NCBI GenBank assembly: GCA_963920575.1 | Contig: OY986971.1 | Span: forward strand, 14,250,492-14,314,491 | From: Narthecium ossifragum | Taxonomy: Eukaryota; Streptophyta; Magnoliopsida; Dioscoreales; Nartheciaceae | Length of the DNA stretch: 64,000 nt | Reading direction: 5' to 3' | Shown: positions 1 to 12,140 of the stretch, in pieces | How positions within the stretch are numbered: the first letter of the stretch is position 1 | How the letters are laid out: the number at the start of each line of letters is the position of its first letter | Notes under the pieces: model-generated | Seen by the model: the letters and a program-made list of their open reading frames with translations, nothing else | The model's database searches: none | What the model was told of the DNA's origin: nothing | Position numbers and translations under genes: made by a program

Positions 1-2845
1 CCATCAGGAATCTCTGAAAGTGTCCAACATGAAAGTTGTACGTCTTGATGTCTACTAGATGTTACCCAAATTTAAGAATATTTGGACATAAGAATAATTT
101 CTCGTGAATATTGTACTAACAGTCGACAGAGCAGTGTATTTCAGCATATTAACCGAATTTCTTGTATTTCTTCTCAAAGCATGATTAAACCTGAAAATCA
201 ACTAACAAGCTATCAAATACAACTACTCTAGGCATAACAAAGCTAAGTTAAGGGGTTGAATCATGAACTTTTAGTGACTTATCAACGACATCAACGGCAA
301 CGGTGCTCGACAGCTGAGGAATGGAACCAGAGGAGGTGCTCAACCGCGACCGGAGGAGTCTGAGGCGTGCGCCGGCGGTGCTTGTGGACGGAGAAGAAGA
401 AGAAGAAGATGGAGAAGCGATCCAGAGGTAGGGCTTCTTCCCTAAACTTGGTTTAGACTCTACTAGCTTAGAGTAGGATCGGTTTGATGTTTGCAAAGTT
501 AGGATCTTGGCTTCCTCTGTTGACTTCATGGTCTTCGATGTGTGCTTCTCCTCTCTTCTTTGCTGTTCTTGCATAGAGTTGTGGGCGTAATGGATTGTTT
601 TTGGAGCTTTCGTTGTGTTTTCCCATTTTCCTCTGTTTTTCCGACGTTCCCTTTCTTCCTTGTTCCCGGCGAGACTGGCCCTAATAATTCCGGCCATGCC
701 TTGTTTCTTCTCTCTCCGGTAGTGCTCTGTTCCACGTCTCCTATTCCTCTTCTCCCTTGCCACCTGCTTTCTCTTCCCCTTCTGGCTGCTCGTGGATTTC
801 AAAGATTAGTTTGATTCCTAGAAATTGTGAGATCTTGTTTGGTTGATCTATTGCCATCGTCGGATTTATGAAGTTGGATTTCTATTGGTTTAAATTTCCT
901 TAGCTCCTACCTTGATTGGTTTGCCAAGAGGTGATGGATTCTTAGTGGCCAAAACGGGGGCTGTTGTTAGCTAGTTCTTTGTTTATCTTTAGGAAATCCT
1001 TCCTTGTTAGCTTGATCGATGAGTTCCTTGCTGCGATTCTTTGCTGTGCTCCGGTTGTTTTCTCTGGTTGGTTTTGATTCACAACAATGGAAATGAGCTC
1101 ATGCAAGGTGCCTAATGCTATGCATCGTGTGAATTCTAATGGGATTGATCTACTTTGCTCTGCTTGCATCTAGTCCTTGATTAATCCGTTGATTATTCTC
1201 TGTCGTTTATCTGGATCTTCTATTTTTAGACTCCTTCTCATGCGACTGCAATGCTCTTGTCATGATTCGTCTCTCTATTCATGCCATGCGTTGCTTTCGG
1301 TAGCGATGTTGTATTCATGTCTATGCCAAACCTACGTTCTTTTCTGCCATGCTTGCCTGCTATAAGTGAGCTAAGACTGCTATGCTTCATCCTGTTTATG
1401 CCATGACGGGTGGATTAGCTTTGCATTTAAATTTGAAGTGAATGGTGTTTGAGGCTCATGAATAAATCCTTTATAGTGCTCTATGTCTTTTCCCTCAATT
1501 AATTCCTATAATCTCATATCTATTATCTCAATTATACTTGCTTATATCATGTATAAGCCTAGGACCGGCGGTGTGTCCGTTTATATTTCTTTGTGGGAAT
1601 GTTCATATTTTGCGGGCCAATGGTGCCCTGTGAATTGGTTAGTTGGGGGTGTGCTCCATTGTACAATTTCGGGCTGACGGTGGTGCATGCCGTCGTAATG
1701 CCGAAATTTGGATTGAAACGTGATAATACTGAAATAGCTTAGCTCTCTTTTACATCTTATATGCTAAATTGGACATGCTTGATGAGATGTCATGTAGAGA
1801 CACCTAGGCCTAGTTGATTGTGTAGGCTCATGCATGTTGTAATGCATTAGAAGCATTAAGGCTATGTGGTAGGCGATGGATTCGATCGCCGATCCGGGGT
1901 TCTCGGGTAGCCCGAATCTAGCCCTAGGACCGGGGTTTGGGTAGTCGAGGATTAGGACGTGATTGTCATCAGCGATTATGCTTGATATCATTTGAGGTTA
2001 TTGTTATAGTCGACCATGTTGGATATTATTGTATTTGAGGTGTAGAGGTCTTGTCGGGTCTCCAAGGCCAAGCGCTAAGGATGGTTGTCGATGTCCCTGA
2101 CATGTGTGTCCCCGCGAGAGATGGTATGACTGGGCAGGGTGGTACCTGGACAGGAGCCCGCAGTCTTTGTTTCCTCTCGTTTGTTCTTGGGTGAGGGTGG
2201 GACAACAGGAGCCCTCGGGAATTGACGTGGTTATGGGGCCCCTTGGCATACCTTAGGCTTAGGCGGAGAACGACACAATTGCAGTTTCCCTTCCTTTTTG
2301 TGCGACGTAGAGTAGAACCCTACTGGGCATTGTTGCTCACCCTACCTGGGCTGCATCGGCGATGCATGTCGATGCAGTTCCTTCTTTCAGGTGGTCCTTT
2401 AGAAGTTGGCACGGTATTTCGAGGTGATCGAGGACTTGGAGCGTTGAGGAGTTTGTCAACAGATAATTTACAGTTTTAATTAATGATGTACAAATTGATG
2501 TATAAATCTAGATATGACATGATGTATTCAAGAACAGAATTGTATGAGTATTAATTCGATTGTATTTGAGAAATGTTGTCATATTATGGATGTAGACATT
2601 TGAGAAATGTAATAATTAGTTATTTACTATGTTATCATTGTACAAGTTGAATTTGGAATATTATGAAATGTACAGGTTTTTTGTGCTGTAATTATAAAGG
2701 GGATTCTGCCAAAATTTTTATGAACTTGAGGATTAAATTGTTTAAATTCATAGCAGTTATACACTTGTGCGTCCATTGATGATGTAAACAGGTTTAGGTG
2801 GCTCACGCCTCGATCTGGATGGGTTTTCTGGGTCGGGGCGTGACA
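1..2845 (+). mobile_element. LTR of family D (Tekay/Del-like), 5' end outside window
   Basis: The right boundary is a clean LTR end, GGGGCGTGACA, at 2845. The same sequence, in the opposite orientation and complete, is found at 21092-24164 (for example the CTACTAGCTTAGAGTAGG stretch near 460 recurs inverted near 23510). From 2846 the interrupted non-autonomous ORF of the minus strand resumes directly. The start of this LTR, and the matching target duplication (expected GTGCA), lie left of the window. No convincing host ORF is present in it. Confidence 0.75.
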
Positions 2846-4272
2846 GTGCAGGGACTTGGCTTGAATCTGGGTCAAGCTGGCTTTGGTCCAATCTGAAGTG
2901 AAGATGGCTGGACCATGCTTCTGCTGCACTAGTCTGGGCTAGAAGTTGGTTGAACCAGTTGAATCTTCAGCTGTGCTGAGTCATACTCTGGTCCAAACTT
3001 GTCTAACATGGTTGGGTCTACTGGTGTCAATCTGGACTTGAGTCAGTTGAGTCAAACCGGTGGTACCATCATAGTCAGATCTGATCAGATTGAAGATGTC
3101 ATCTGAATAAGGAGGGTAGTTCCTTTGATGACTCATATCAACCTTCGGATGCTTAATCAACGGCTGAGGATGCATGGTGATCACTCGGACATGATCTGGA
3201 TGGTCCTGATTGCTTGGGAATCTTTGATCAGGTTCAGATCGAAGATCGGAAGCACTGGATCGAAGATCACTCTTATCAAACGGCTGGATCAAGTTGCAGT
3301 CTTGATCGGACGACTGAGAAGCTGCCGGAGCTGGTTCAACGGCGAAACGAGGTCGCCAGAGTGTGGCAATGCCGCAGGAAGCTTCGCAGGGACCTAGAGA
3401 TTCCATCCGTACGGTTTGATCGCTGGATGGGGCTTCGAACACGCCGGATCTGAAGGTGGCGGAGTGGAGTTCGTTGCTAGTGATCGCCGGTGTTGTAGTC
3501 CGCGATGGTGCTTGAGCTCGTCGGGTAAAGGTACGAGAAGGTCTTGGGACCTTTCTCGTGAGGTTTGATCGTGAGATCATCCTCAGGAAGTGGCGGAGTG
3601 GAGGAGGCCGGAACAGGGGAGTTCGTCGGAATTGGATCTCGGCGATCCAGGCCTCAATTGTGGTCATGGTTGGCCACGGTGGTCTCGGTGACGGAGGTCG
3701 GTGCTTCCTCGATGGTTAGGAGAAGAGGACAGTGCCGGAGATCGGCGTTCGGGTGGCGGCTCGGGGACGAGTCGATGGAGCCGTGGATGAGCTGGGACAA
3801 AGGGTGGATGGCTTGAAGCTGAGTCGGGCGGGAGGTACGGGGTGAGCCGCGGCTCGAGGTAGAAGATGAGCCACGTGGCTAAGCCGAGAGTGAGCCGAAC
3901 CGGGAAGAGAGAGAAAACCAGGGGAAATTCCGGAAAATATGGAAAAATAGGGAAAATTTCGGAAAAATCAGGGGAAGATAGGGGAAGGGTTTCACCCGGG
4001 TTTGGAGTTGAACTCAGAGTTACAATTGGAGTTGCTCTCGGAGTTGCAATCGGAGTCCTAATCTGAGTTGCCTCGAGGTCAGGTTCCGCAATCTGGATTG
4101 CAGCTGGAATAGGGGTCTGGCTCGGAGTCTGAGCTATCGTTGACCATCTATTGGAGATTTGCTCCAAATCTGGATTTCTGCTTTGGCGTTCCATCAAAGT
4201 TGAATAGAGGTTCAACTGGGCCTATAGAATCTTGAATTGCTCCTCCAAACACTCCTGGGGTACTCCGTACAT
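2846..4272 (-). pseudogene. Non-autonomous LTR element ORF (A type), broken, 3' end cut by LTR-D
   Basis: This is a minus-strand relative of the intact 560-residue ORF at 37684-39366. The start codon (4272-4270) sits in the same GCCACCATG context. Shared features in order are a short helical N-terminus (STLMERQS near residue 25), a Q/T/P-rich stretch, an F/P-rich segment (IFPIFPYF), a basic serine/proline region, and the YPPYSDDIFNLIRSD module near 3090. It is broken by an early TAG (about 4228) where the intact copy has CAG, and by a frame change near 3665. The last part is separated by the D LTR and lies outside the window. It has no capsid, zinc knuckle, protease, reverse transcriptase or integrase signature. 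The product's function is unknown; its position between primer binding site and 3' LTR marks it as element-encoded. Confidence 0.7.
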
Positions 4273-4319
4273 GGTGGCAAAGTTTCCAGAAAGTTCTGGG
4301 CCATAGTCGGAGGAATGGA

Positions 4320-4331
4320 GCTCTGATACCA
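4320..4331 (-). promoter_or_regulatory. Primer binding site (initiator Met-tRNA)
   Basis: GCTCTGATACCA on the plus strand is TGGTATCAGAGC on the element strand, the complement of the plant initiator Met-tRNA 3' end. It lies three bases inside the 5' LTR that starts at 4335. Confidence 0.88.
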
Positions 4332-4334
4332 AGT

Positions 4335-5574
4335 TGATAGGAGCAGTTTACTCGTAATCCTCTCGTATCGGGTCTCTACTGCTCCAATCGATCAGAATTG
4401 GCCTGATCGGACTTGATTTGAGTCCAATTGGCTGAATCTGGTTAGCTGAATCGGATCTGGCTCAAGGAATTGGATCAGGCTTGACTGGATTGGGCTAAGT
4501 GGCTTGGCTGAACCGGTTAAGTTGGCGGAGCCAATTTGGTCAAGGTTGGCTGGGATGATCCGATGGCTGAGTCACCGGAGTAGATCGCCGGCGTAGGGGT
4601 GGCGGCGACGGTCGGGATCTTGGTAGGGAAGGTCGTAGGACAATGGGGAAGAGATCCACCGGAGTGGATTTTTTGGGAGGTTGCCGGATCGATGGGATCT
4701 GGAGGTCGACGGCGTGGGTTTGTGTTCACTGGCGTCGGGGACGACGGGGAGCTCGGCGGGAGGCCGGGAATGGTTATGGAAGGTCAGGATCTGGTCTACG
4801 GAGGCCACGGAAGGGTTTTAAGATGGTTTAGAGGTGGAATAGGGATCGGACGCGGGTTGACTGCAATGGGGATGGAGGTCGGGTTGCAGGGGAACTCACC
4901 GGAGAGGATGACAGAGGAAGTAGAGAAGCTGGCCGTGGTCGTGGGGCTTTGGGGAAGAGGATGGCGGTCATGGATGGCGACAGGGGTGCCCGGAGAGGGA
5001 ACGGTGGTGATGCTAGGTTTGGGCACGGGAGAGAGGAAGGAAGACGATGAACAGTAAGGGGTGACGTGTCGGTGACGTTGAGGAGAGAGAAAGTGCGGGG
5101 AGAGAGAAATACCGGTGGTAGCGGTGCAGGCTGCGGAGAAGATGACCGACGAGGAAGAAGGTGGATCGATGATGGATATCTGGTGGAATCTACATTAGCA
5201 GACTCTTATGATATTCTACTCCTATGATACTTTATCAACTATTTTTAACTAATCATAATTCTCTTCATCATTCATCATGCCCTAATACAAACTAATGATG
5301 TCCATTTTATAGAGGCCTTGACAGAGTTCTAATCCAACGAAAAAACCCCCTTGCTTAATTAGCAAGTAATAAGGCTTTCAGACTCAACTCAACTTACTAA
5401 CTCAAATATCAACTAGGACTCAATTAAATATAAAAGACTAATGATAAATCCTAATCAAATACTCTAGTTTGAACTAGGGAAGTAAGTCCAAGTCAAACTA
5501 GGAAAGAGGTTGAACCAGTTTGGTTCCTCTTCTGGGTTCGGGTCCAGTTGGTCGAGTCGGATCGACTCGTATCA
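4335..5574 (-). mobile_element. 5' LTR of a minus-strand family A non-autonomous element
   Basis: The LTR runs from TGATAGGAGCAGTTTACTCG to GATCGACTCGTATCA (1240 bp) and is directly followed by a primer binding site on its internal side. It contains the family A core with a TATA box and the CTTGCTTAATTAGCAAG motif (minus strand). Its outer flank is gag sequence of an older Tekay-like element, so this element inserted into that gag. Confidence 0.85.
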
Positions 5575-5730
5575 CAGGACAAGAGATGCCGGGCAATTCC
5601 ACCGGCATTCTCTACCAGCACATCGCAGAGACCCCAGAGTAGAGGGGGATTCGGTAGAGGGTACAAGCGGCGTCCATGACCCTTCCAGTAGCCGTCACGA
5701 CGCCCTCAGCAGTTTCAGCCGCAGTTGCCG
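5575..5730 (+). pseudogene. Tekay-like gag fragment, upstream half
   Basis: This short coding remnant lies between the A LTR and the C LTR. In the frame that continues into the zinc knuckle at 8141 it reads a Gly/Arg-rich tract and then a Gln/Pro-rich linker (QFQPQLP), typical of Tekay/Del Gag just ahead of the CCHC knuckle. Two stops fall where arginine or glutamine codons would be expected (TGA and TAG near 5680-5695), consistent with C-to-T decay. The rest of gag is split off by the solo LTR at 5731-8039. Confidence 0.55.
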
Positions 5731-8039
5731 TGTGAGGACCTGTCCCTCTATTCTTGTAGCTCATTGTTGACCACAAGGGCAATTTGGTCAGTGTGTGCAC
5801 ACACTGACCTTGTTTGGTGTTAGTGCTTGTTTATAATAGTTAGGTAGACCCGGGATTGGAAGATCCTAGCTCGGGCGCGCAGAAGCCTGTTTTTGGGCTG
5901 CTGGCGCGTGAGCGATCGATCGCTCATCGAACTCGGGTCGGTGGCTTTTCTGCTTCGAGAGGACGGTAGCCGTTGGCCGTCGCTCTCTCCTGTCAGAAGG
6001 GGAGGACTTTTCCTCCCCTCCTTCCCCTTTTCCCCGGCCTTCCCGGCTTTCCCCTGCCTTTTCTTCCTCTTCTCCTCCCTTCTTCTTTCTTCTTCTTCCG
6101 CGGCTCTGCTTCCTCTGTTCTTCCCAGCAGTCACCTTCTTCTTCGCTGTTCTTCCTCCTCCGGCCACCGTTTTGGGCGTTCCAAGGCTCGTTAGAACCGT
6201 GGCGGCGTGAGAAAGATCCCTGGTGTGGTTTGGAGCCGGGTTGGTGACTGGTTTGCGGGGAATCAGCCGAGGATTGCGTTTCCGGTAGGTGTTCTACCTA
6301 CGTGAGTTAGTTTAATGGGTTTCTCTTAATCTAGCCGTTTGATCTTGCTGTTTTTTGTGTTGTTGGATTCCTCTTGCTTAGTAGAATAAGTTTCATAAGC
6401 TTTGGTTGAGATTTTACTAGGATTTATGCTTGTTTAACCTCGGATTTTCCGGTTTCTGCTGTTCTTGAAGAACAACAGCCGGCTTGCGGCGAGTTTTTCG
6501 ATCAGTACGTGCTTGTTCTTGGGTTGTGATGAACATAAGAGTTGTAGATCTCTGAGTTATCTCTCAAACTCAACTGATTTAATAATTTTCTGATTTTCCT
6601 ACGATTGGTTATGAATTTATTACTGGAGGGCTGCGTTGCAGCAAGTAACTGGTAAGTTAGTTTGATTCGCGGTTTTGATTAGTGTTTTCCCGTTAATCTA
6701 GCCGTTGGATGTTTCTGGATTTTGGATATGTTGATCCCGGCATATAGATCTACTGGAAGCTAGGTTGGATCCCGAATCTGACGTGGGTTGGACTCGGATC
6801 GACGGGTCAACTAGTTGCTATGTAGAGAATGGTTTCTCTTTCTTGGGCTTCTCGAGTTCGATCGATCGGACTGCAAAGTAGGATCGATCGGACTGCGAGT
6901 AGGATCGATCGGACTGCAAAGTTGGATCGATCGGACTTCATGTAGAATCGATCCATGGGTATGTTGGATCGATCCAGGTTGCACCCAAGATGGTCTGTTC
7001 ACTGAGGGTTGTCAGATCGATCCATGGGTATCTTTGGATCGATCCAGTGTTTCCCAGGAACAGTATCTGAGGGTAGCAGAGAATGGCATGCTATAAACTG
7101 TTGTTTGTTACTGCTTTGTGGTTGAACCGGGAGTGTGATGACTCCCGGGATTGTGTAGAATAAATGGGTTGTCTATATGCCCTTTATCGCTTTGTGGTTA
7201 ACCGAGGGAGTCATGAGCCTCGGGAATGCTTAGTATAAACGGGCCGTAGTTTGTGCCTTTGATTGTTTCTTGTTTATACTGTTGCATGCATTGTTGATTG
7301 TGCATTAGAGGCCTTGGGTTTGACTGTAGTGTTGTTAGTCTGCTGTTTGGGGTCGTGTTAACTCTGTTGCTTGGAGTGCTGGGAGTTGGTTGTCATAACC
7401 ATGGTTGTTCCGCCAAGTGTGGAGGTCCCGCTTGGAGAGGGGTGTCCTACAGGTATCGTCATGTCCACCCTGTGTCAGGGAATGTCGGAGAATGTCCACC
7501 CTTGAACAGTGGCTGTTGGAGGACATACTTTGGACAGGTACCCTTTGGGTTATTGACGGGATTTATGGGGTCCTTGGCAGGCCTCAGTACTTAGCACGGA
7601 GTTAGTTCAGTTGCAGTTTCCCTTTCCTTGTGTGTGTCGTAGAGTAGAACCCTACTGAGCTTAGTGCTCACTCCTACCTGGGCGGCGTTTGCAGGTGCAG
7701 GTACCAGATCTCCTACGGTGGGCCCCAGTTGCTCGTCCTGCGGTGGCGCGTCGACGTCAGGGCATGTTTGAGGGCCAGGATGGTTTCTGCTGTGCTTTTC
7801 AGGAGACTACTGATGATGTAACGTTTTGAGTTATATACATCTTTTGTATATGAGGACTGGTTTATGTAAATCTTAATGTAACTCTGTTTTATGTACAGTT
7901 TTGTAATAATAGGAGTTGTTAGATTTACTTCTGTCCTCTGACTGCTTGTTGTAACTGTTTCCACCAGTTGTTGTTAGTAAATGTAGGAACCCCCCCTCGT
8001 GTCCCGGTCCGGATGGGTGTTCAGGGCCGGGGCGCGACA
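5731..8039 (+). mobile_element. Solo LTR, family C (Tekay-like)
   Basis: The sequence starts TGTGAGGACC and ends GGGGCGCGACA (2309 bp). Gag coding sequence resumes on both sides. The flanking pentamers are TGCCG and TGTCG, a target duplication with one C/T mismatch. No internal region is attached, so it is a solo LTR left by LTR-LTR recombination. A short tandem repeat lies inside at 6860-6945. The closest relative is the minus-strand LTR at 8284-10567. Confidence 0.78.
6860..6945 (+). repeat. Four-copy 21-22 bp minisatellite in LTR-C
   Basis: Four head-to-tail units each begin GATCGATCGGACT (starts 6860, 6882, 6903, 6925). The same self-complementary GATCGATC core recurs downstream as ATCGATCCATGGGTAT (about 6948 and 7015). 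Confidence 0.85.
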
Positions 8040-8283
8040 TGTCGAGTCCACCAGGCCAGTTTCTCCTGACGCCAGGGCCGTCTGGGCAGGCTCTGTCGGG
8101 GGGAGGCCAGGGTCAGCAGCCTGATTGCGCGTCAGTCACGTGCTTCCAGTGCGGGCAGCTAAGACACTTCCGTAGAGACTGTCACCTGCGAGGAGCACGA
8201 GGCGCTATGCCGCAGGGCAGTAGAGACGGAGGGTCCAGTGCTTGGCATGGATCAGGGGCTGGACCGAGGCGCTCCAGAGGTGG
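8040..8283 (+). pseudogene. Tekay-like gag fragment with CCHC zinc knuckle
   Basis: This is the downstream half of the gag split by the LTR at 5731-8039. After a Gly/Gln-rich stretch it encodes one retroviral-type zinc knuckle, CFQCGQLRHFRRDC (8141-8182), with C-x2-C-x4-H-x4-C spacing; in Gag nucleocapsids this binds the RNA genome. It continues as a Gly/Ser/Arg-rich tail until the minus-strand C LTR cuts it at 8284. No protease, reverse transcriptase or integrase follows in this orientation. The clade call rests on the Q/P-rich linker and knuckle style and is moderate. Confidence 0.7.
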
Positions 8284-10567
8284 TGTCGTGCCCCGACCTG
8301 CGAAAGCCCAACAGGGCCGGGCGACGCGAACCGGAACCTAATTAAATGCGAAAATAATGGCGAGGGGTTCCCTCTAACTTACTGGTCTCCCTAAACAATT
8401 CACAAGTACCCGAAATTAACAATAATTAAAAACCTCAAAAGATATAATATAATAAGATTTAAATCCTCAAAAGGGTACACCAGTTTATACATCATACTTC
8501 CGTAGGAGATTATCTAACAGAAAGGGGTACAGACGATCACCCCTCCTCAAGCACCGCCAGACACCGCCACGCCACCAAACACCTGCCCAGGATGGGCTAC
8601 TGAAGAAGACCTGACGCTTGCACCTGCAAAACGCAGCCCGGGTAGGAGTGAGCATAAAGCTCAGTAGGATTCTACACTACGACACACAGAAGGAAGGGGA
8701 ACACAAGAGTGTCGCCCTCAAGTAAGACCTGGGTGTACATAGGGGCCTCATAACCCCACCGCGTGTCGCTGAGGCCCACGATCATGGTCTTCCAGCCGAG
8801 CTGGTCAAATGTCAGGTCACACTCAGTAGCAGGAAACAACACTGCTGGCCCACAAGCAGGGAACGACACTGCAGGGGAGAAAAGGCACCGCTGAGTAGGC
8901 AACCCCTCTACTCAAGGGTCAACACAGTGGGACACCGGCTACACCTCAGCATCCGACTCAAGGCCGATACGACCTCTATAATCATCAAGCAACATGTGTA
9001 CCAGTCATCTAAGCCTATCATCAAGTTTGACTGGACACCACAATTCGAACCTGGACCAAGCTACCTAACCCCGGTCCTAGGGCTAAATACGAGCTTCCAG
9101 CCTTGGGACGGCGACCCACAGATCACCCACGCCCTAACCATGCAACTAATGCACAACAGAGAATGCATGCTATGAACATACACAAGTAAGAGAATAGGCA
9201 TGCAACAGTATGATAAGGGCATACAAGTCCAACTGGATCGCTGCAGTGGTACTACCAACCGCTGTCAGCCGATCCACAGCCAACCGCTGTCAGCCGATCC
9301 GCAGCGGGTCCCGGCATTACGACAGTACCACGACCGTCAACCGCGAACTCTTGCAACGGGAAGCAACCCCGAAAACCTCGATGAACAGCAAAAATATAAT
9401 ATTATATGTTTCGCACATATAATATTATATAAAACACCAAAAATTCTCTACATAGCAGCTAGTTGACCCCGTCGATCCGATATCCAAACGACGTCGGATT
9501 TGAGATCCAACTTAGATTTCAGTAGATCAACATATCCAAAATTTGTAAACATCCAACGGCTGGATTAACGGGAAAACACTAATCAAAACCGTTAATCAAA
9601 ACTAACTTACCATTGCTTGTTGCAACGCAGCCCACCGGTACGAAATCCATAACAAATCGTAGGAAAATCAGGAAATTATGAAATCAGTTGGGTCTGAGAG
9701 TAGATTCAAAGATCTACAACTCTTATGCTCATCACAACCCAAGACTATACACGTATCGATCGAAAAACTCGCCGCAAACCGGCTGTTCTTCAAGAACAGC
9801 AGAAAACCAGAAAATCCGAGATTAAAGATGCATAAATCCAACTAAAATCTCAACTAAAACCTATGAAACTTAAACCAGAAATTATACTAAGCAAAGGCAT
9901 CCACTAAACTAACTCAGGTACGTAGAAACCTACCGGAAACGCTAATCCTCGGCTGATTGCCCGCTAAACAGCCGCTAACCAAGCAACTAAACCACGCCAG
10001 AGATCTTCCTCACGCCGCCACGGATCCAACGAGCCTTCAAGCTCCCAAAACGGTGGCCGGAGGAGGGAGAAAGGAGGAGAAGAAAGGGTTGCCAGAATAG
10101 GGGAAACAGAGCCCGCAGGAAGAAGAAGGAAGGAAGGAGGGGAAAGTGAAGAGGAAGAGAAGTGGAAGAAGAGTGAGGGGGAAGGCCGGGGAAGGAGGGA
10201 AAAGGGGAAGGAGAGGAGAGGAAGTCCTCTCTCACTCTGACTGTGGAGGGCAACGGCCACGACTGCCGTCCTCTCAAGCTCAACCGCTTCTTTAGCAAGA
10301 AAGATCGATCTCCTAGCAAGGAAGATCGATCCGCTTTGCCCAGAAAGCCAAACTAGGGCTAAAACACAAGCCCAAGCTCGGATCTTCCGATCCCGGGTCC
10401 ATCTAACCATTCTAACCAAACAGTAACACAAACAAGGTCAGTGTGTGCATTCGCGGGTGTGAAGCAAACCGACAATGCGCAATTTACCAAATTGCCCTTG
10501 TGGTCCACAACGAGCCACGGGCTCGACCCAGGCGGTCGACCCAGGAATGGAGGGATAGGTCCTCACA
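8284..10567 (-). mobile_element. 3' LTR, family C, of a minus-strand Tekay-like element
   Basis: On the minus strand it starts TGTGAGGACC (10567) and ends GGGCACGACA (8284), 2284 bp. The integrase/chromodomain remnant ends about 70 bases upstream of it in the same orientation, with a purine-rich stretch between, so this is the 3' LTR of that element. It interrupts the plus-strand gag at 8283. Confidence 0.78.
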
Positions 10568-10637
10568 TCCTAATACCTTTAAAGGAAATCTCGTCCCCAG
10601 ATTCGATAAAGGTCGGGCTCGGAAACAGAAAAAACAG

Positions 10638-12140
10638 TTACACTAGAAGACAGGAGGTACCTCGAGATGAAAACAACTGTGGAAACTCCTGCCGCATGCG
10701 CGCCTCGCGCTCCCAGGTCATCTCCTCGGTGCCTCTGTGTCTCCACACAGTACCTTGACCAAGGGAATCGTCTTGCCCCGCAAGACCTGATCCCTCCGGT
10801 CAAGTACTCGAACTGGCTGCTCGACGAACGTCGCGTCTGCCTCAAGCTCGATGTCATCCACCCTGATGACATGAGACGGATCTGGGTGATACTTCCTCAA
10901 CATCGACACATGAAACGTCGGATGCACAACTGACATGTGCTGAGGAAGATCCAGGCGGTAAGCTACCTCGCCGATCCTCTCTAGGATCTCAAACGGTCTG
11001 ACAAACCTCGGCGCCAACTTACCTATGCCAAACCTGACGGATCCTCTGTACGGCGATGCTCGCAGGAACACCATGTCGTCCACTGCAAACTCTAACGGTC
11101 GCCGCCTCTGATTTGCATAACTCTTCTGCCGGCTCTGAGCCATCAGAAGTCTCTGCCTGATCTGCACTAACCTCTCTGACGACCGCCTGACGAGGTCTGG
11201 ACCGGTGAGTGAAGCCTCTCCAACCTCTGTCCAGCACACTGGGGAACGACACGGCCTACCGTACAACGCCTCGAAAGGTGCTACTCCAAGACTGGACTGG
11301 TAGCTGTTGTTGTAGGCAAACTCCACCAAGGGGACGTGCTCCTCCCAGCTGCCTCCGGCGTCGAGGACACATGCTCTCAGCATGTCCTCGAAAGGTGCTA
11401 CCCGTCTGTCTACGGATGGAACGCCGTACTGAAGGTCAAGAGTGTGCCAACTGCCTCCTAAAAGCCTCGCCAGAACCTGCTGGTGAACCTGGGGTCACGG
11501 TCTGACACGATAGAAACTGAACTCCATGTAGTCTGACCAACTCTTTGATGTACAAGCTGCCCAACCTGTTCGTCGAGTCTGTCGTTCGCATAGGCAAGAA
11601 GTGCGCCGATTTGGTCAATCGATCAACGATGACCCAAATCACGTCATTCCCCCTAGGAGATCTCGGTAGCTCGGTCACCAAGTCCATCGTGATGTGCTCC
11701 CACTTCCATTCAGCTAGTGGAAGCGGCTAAAGTAACCCCGGAGTCCGCTGGTGCTCTGCCTTGACCTTCTGACAGGTAAGGCAGTGCGATACGAACTCTG
11801 TCACTGCTCTCTTCATCCCGCACCACCAGAACTGCCGCCGCAGGTCCTGGTACATCTTGGTGCCCCCGGGATGAACTGCAAAACGAGAGTGATGGAACTC
11901 TCGTAGGACGTCGTCTCGTAGAACTGGATCTGCAGGAACCGCTACTCTGCCTCTGAACCGTAGCCCTCCATCAGACGATACTGTCAAGTCCCCGTCTGCG
12001 CCCTCCGTGCCCGCTGATGTGCGTAACTCCTCGAGCTCTGGGTCACTGTGTTGTGCATCTAACACTCTGGCTAGAACTGCTGGCATACTCTATACTGCGT
12101 AGAGGAAGCTGCTGGATCCCCGCTCCTCAAACTCGAGCCC
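10638..12140 (-). pseudogene. Tekay/Del-type integrase and chromodomain remnant
   Basis: The order on the minus strand is: an H2C2 zinc-binding region (FHHSRFAVHPGGTKMY ... CLTCQKVKAEH, near 11930-11760); the start of the integrase core (MDLVTELP, VDRLTKSAHFLP, about 11687-11620); SDRDPRFT in another frame near 11500; then LVEFAYNNSYQSSLG, YGRPCRSPVCW, the GKLAPRFVRPFEILERIG tail and HPTFHVSMLRKYHPD. A C-terminal chromodomain-like end (MTWEREARMRQEFPQLF) stops at a TAA at 10638. Integrase joins cDNA to host DNA, and the chromodomain is thought to guide insertion. It is dead: a frameshift precedes the second Asp, two in-frame TAGs and a small deletion remove the catalytic Glu region (near 11410), and a further frameshift lies before the chromodomain. 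The upstream part is separated by the LTR block 12141-14839. Confidence 0.88.

Noticed and set aside
393..413. GAA microsatellite
   Set aside because: Only about six units inside LTR-D; ordinary slippage with no further structure.
3125..5057. Glycine/tryptophan/arginine-rich ORFs in LTRs (for example 4599-5057)
   Set aside because: They are reverse-frame readings of P/S/R-rich LTR sequence and recur wherever LTR-A does; no start context or domain.
9960..10330. Possible host ORF in the GA-rich part of LTR-C
   Set aside because: Matches CT-rich stretches of the other C LTRs (6000-6130, 25140-25270) with shifted frames, so it is LTR sequence.
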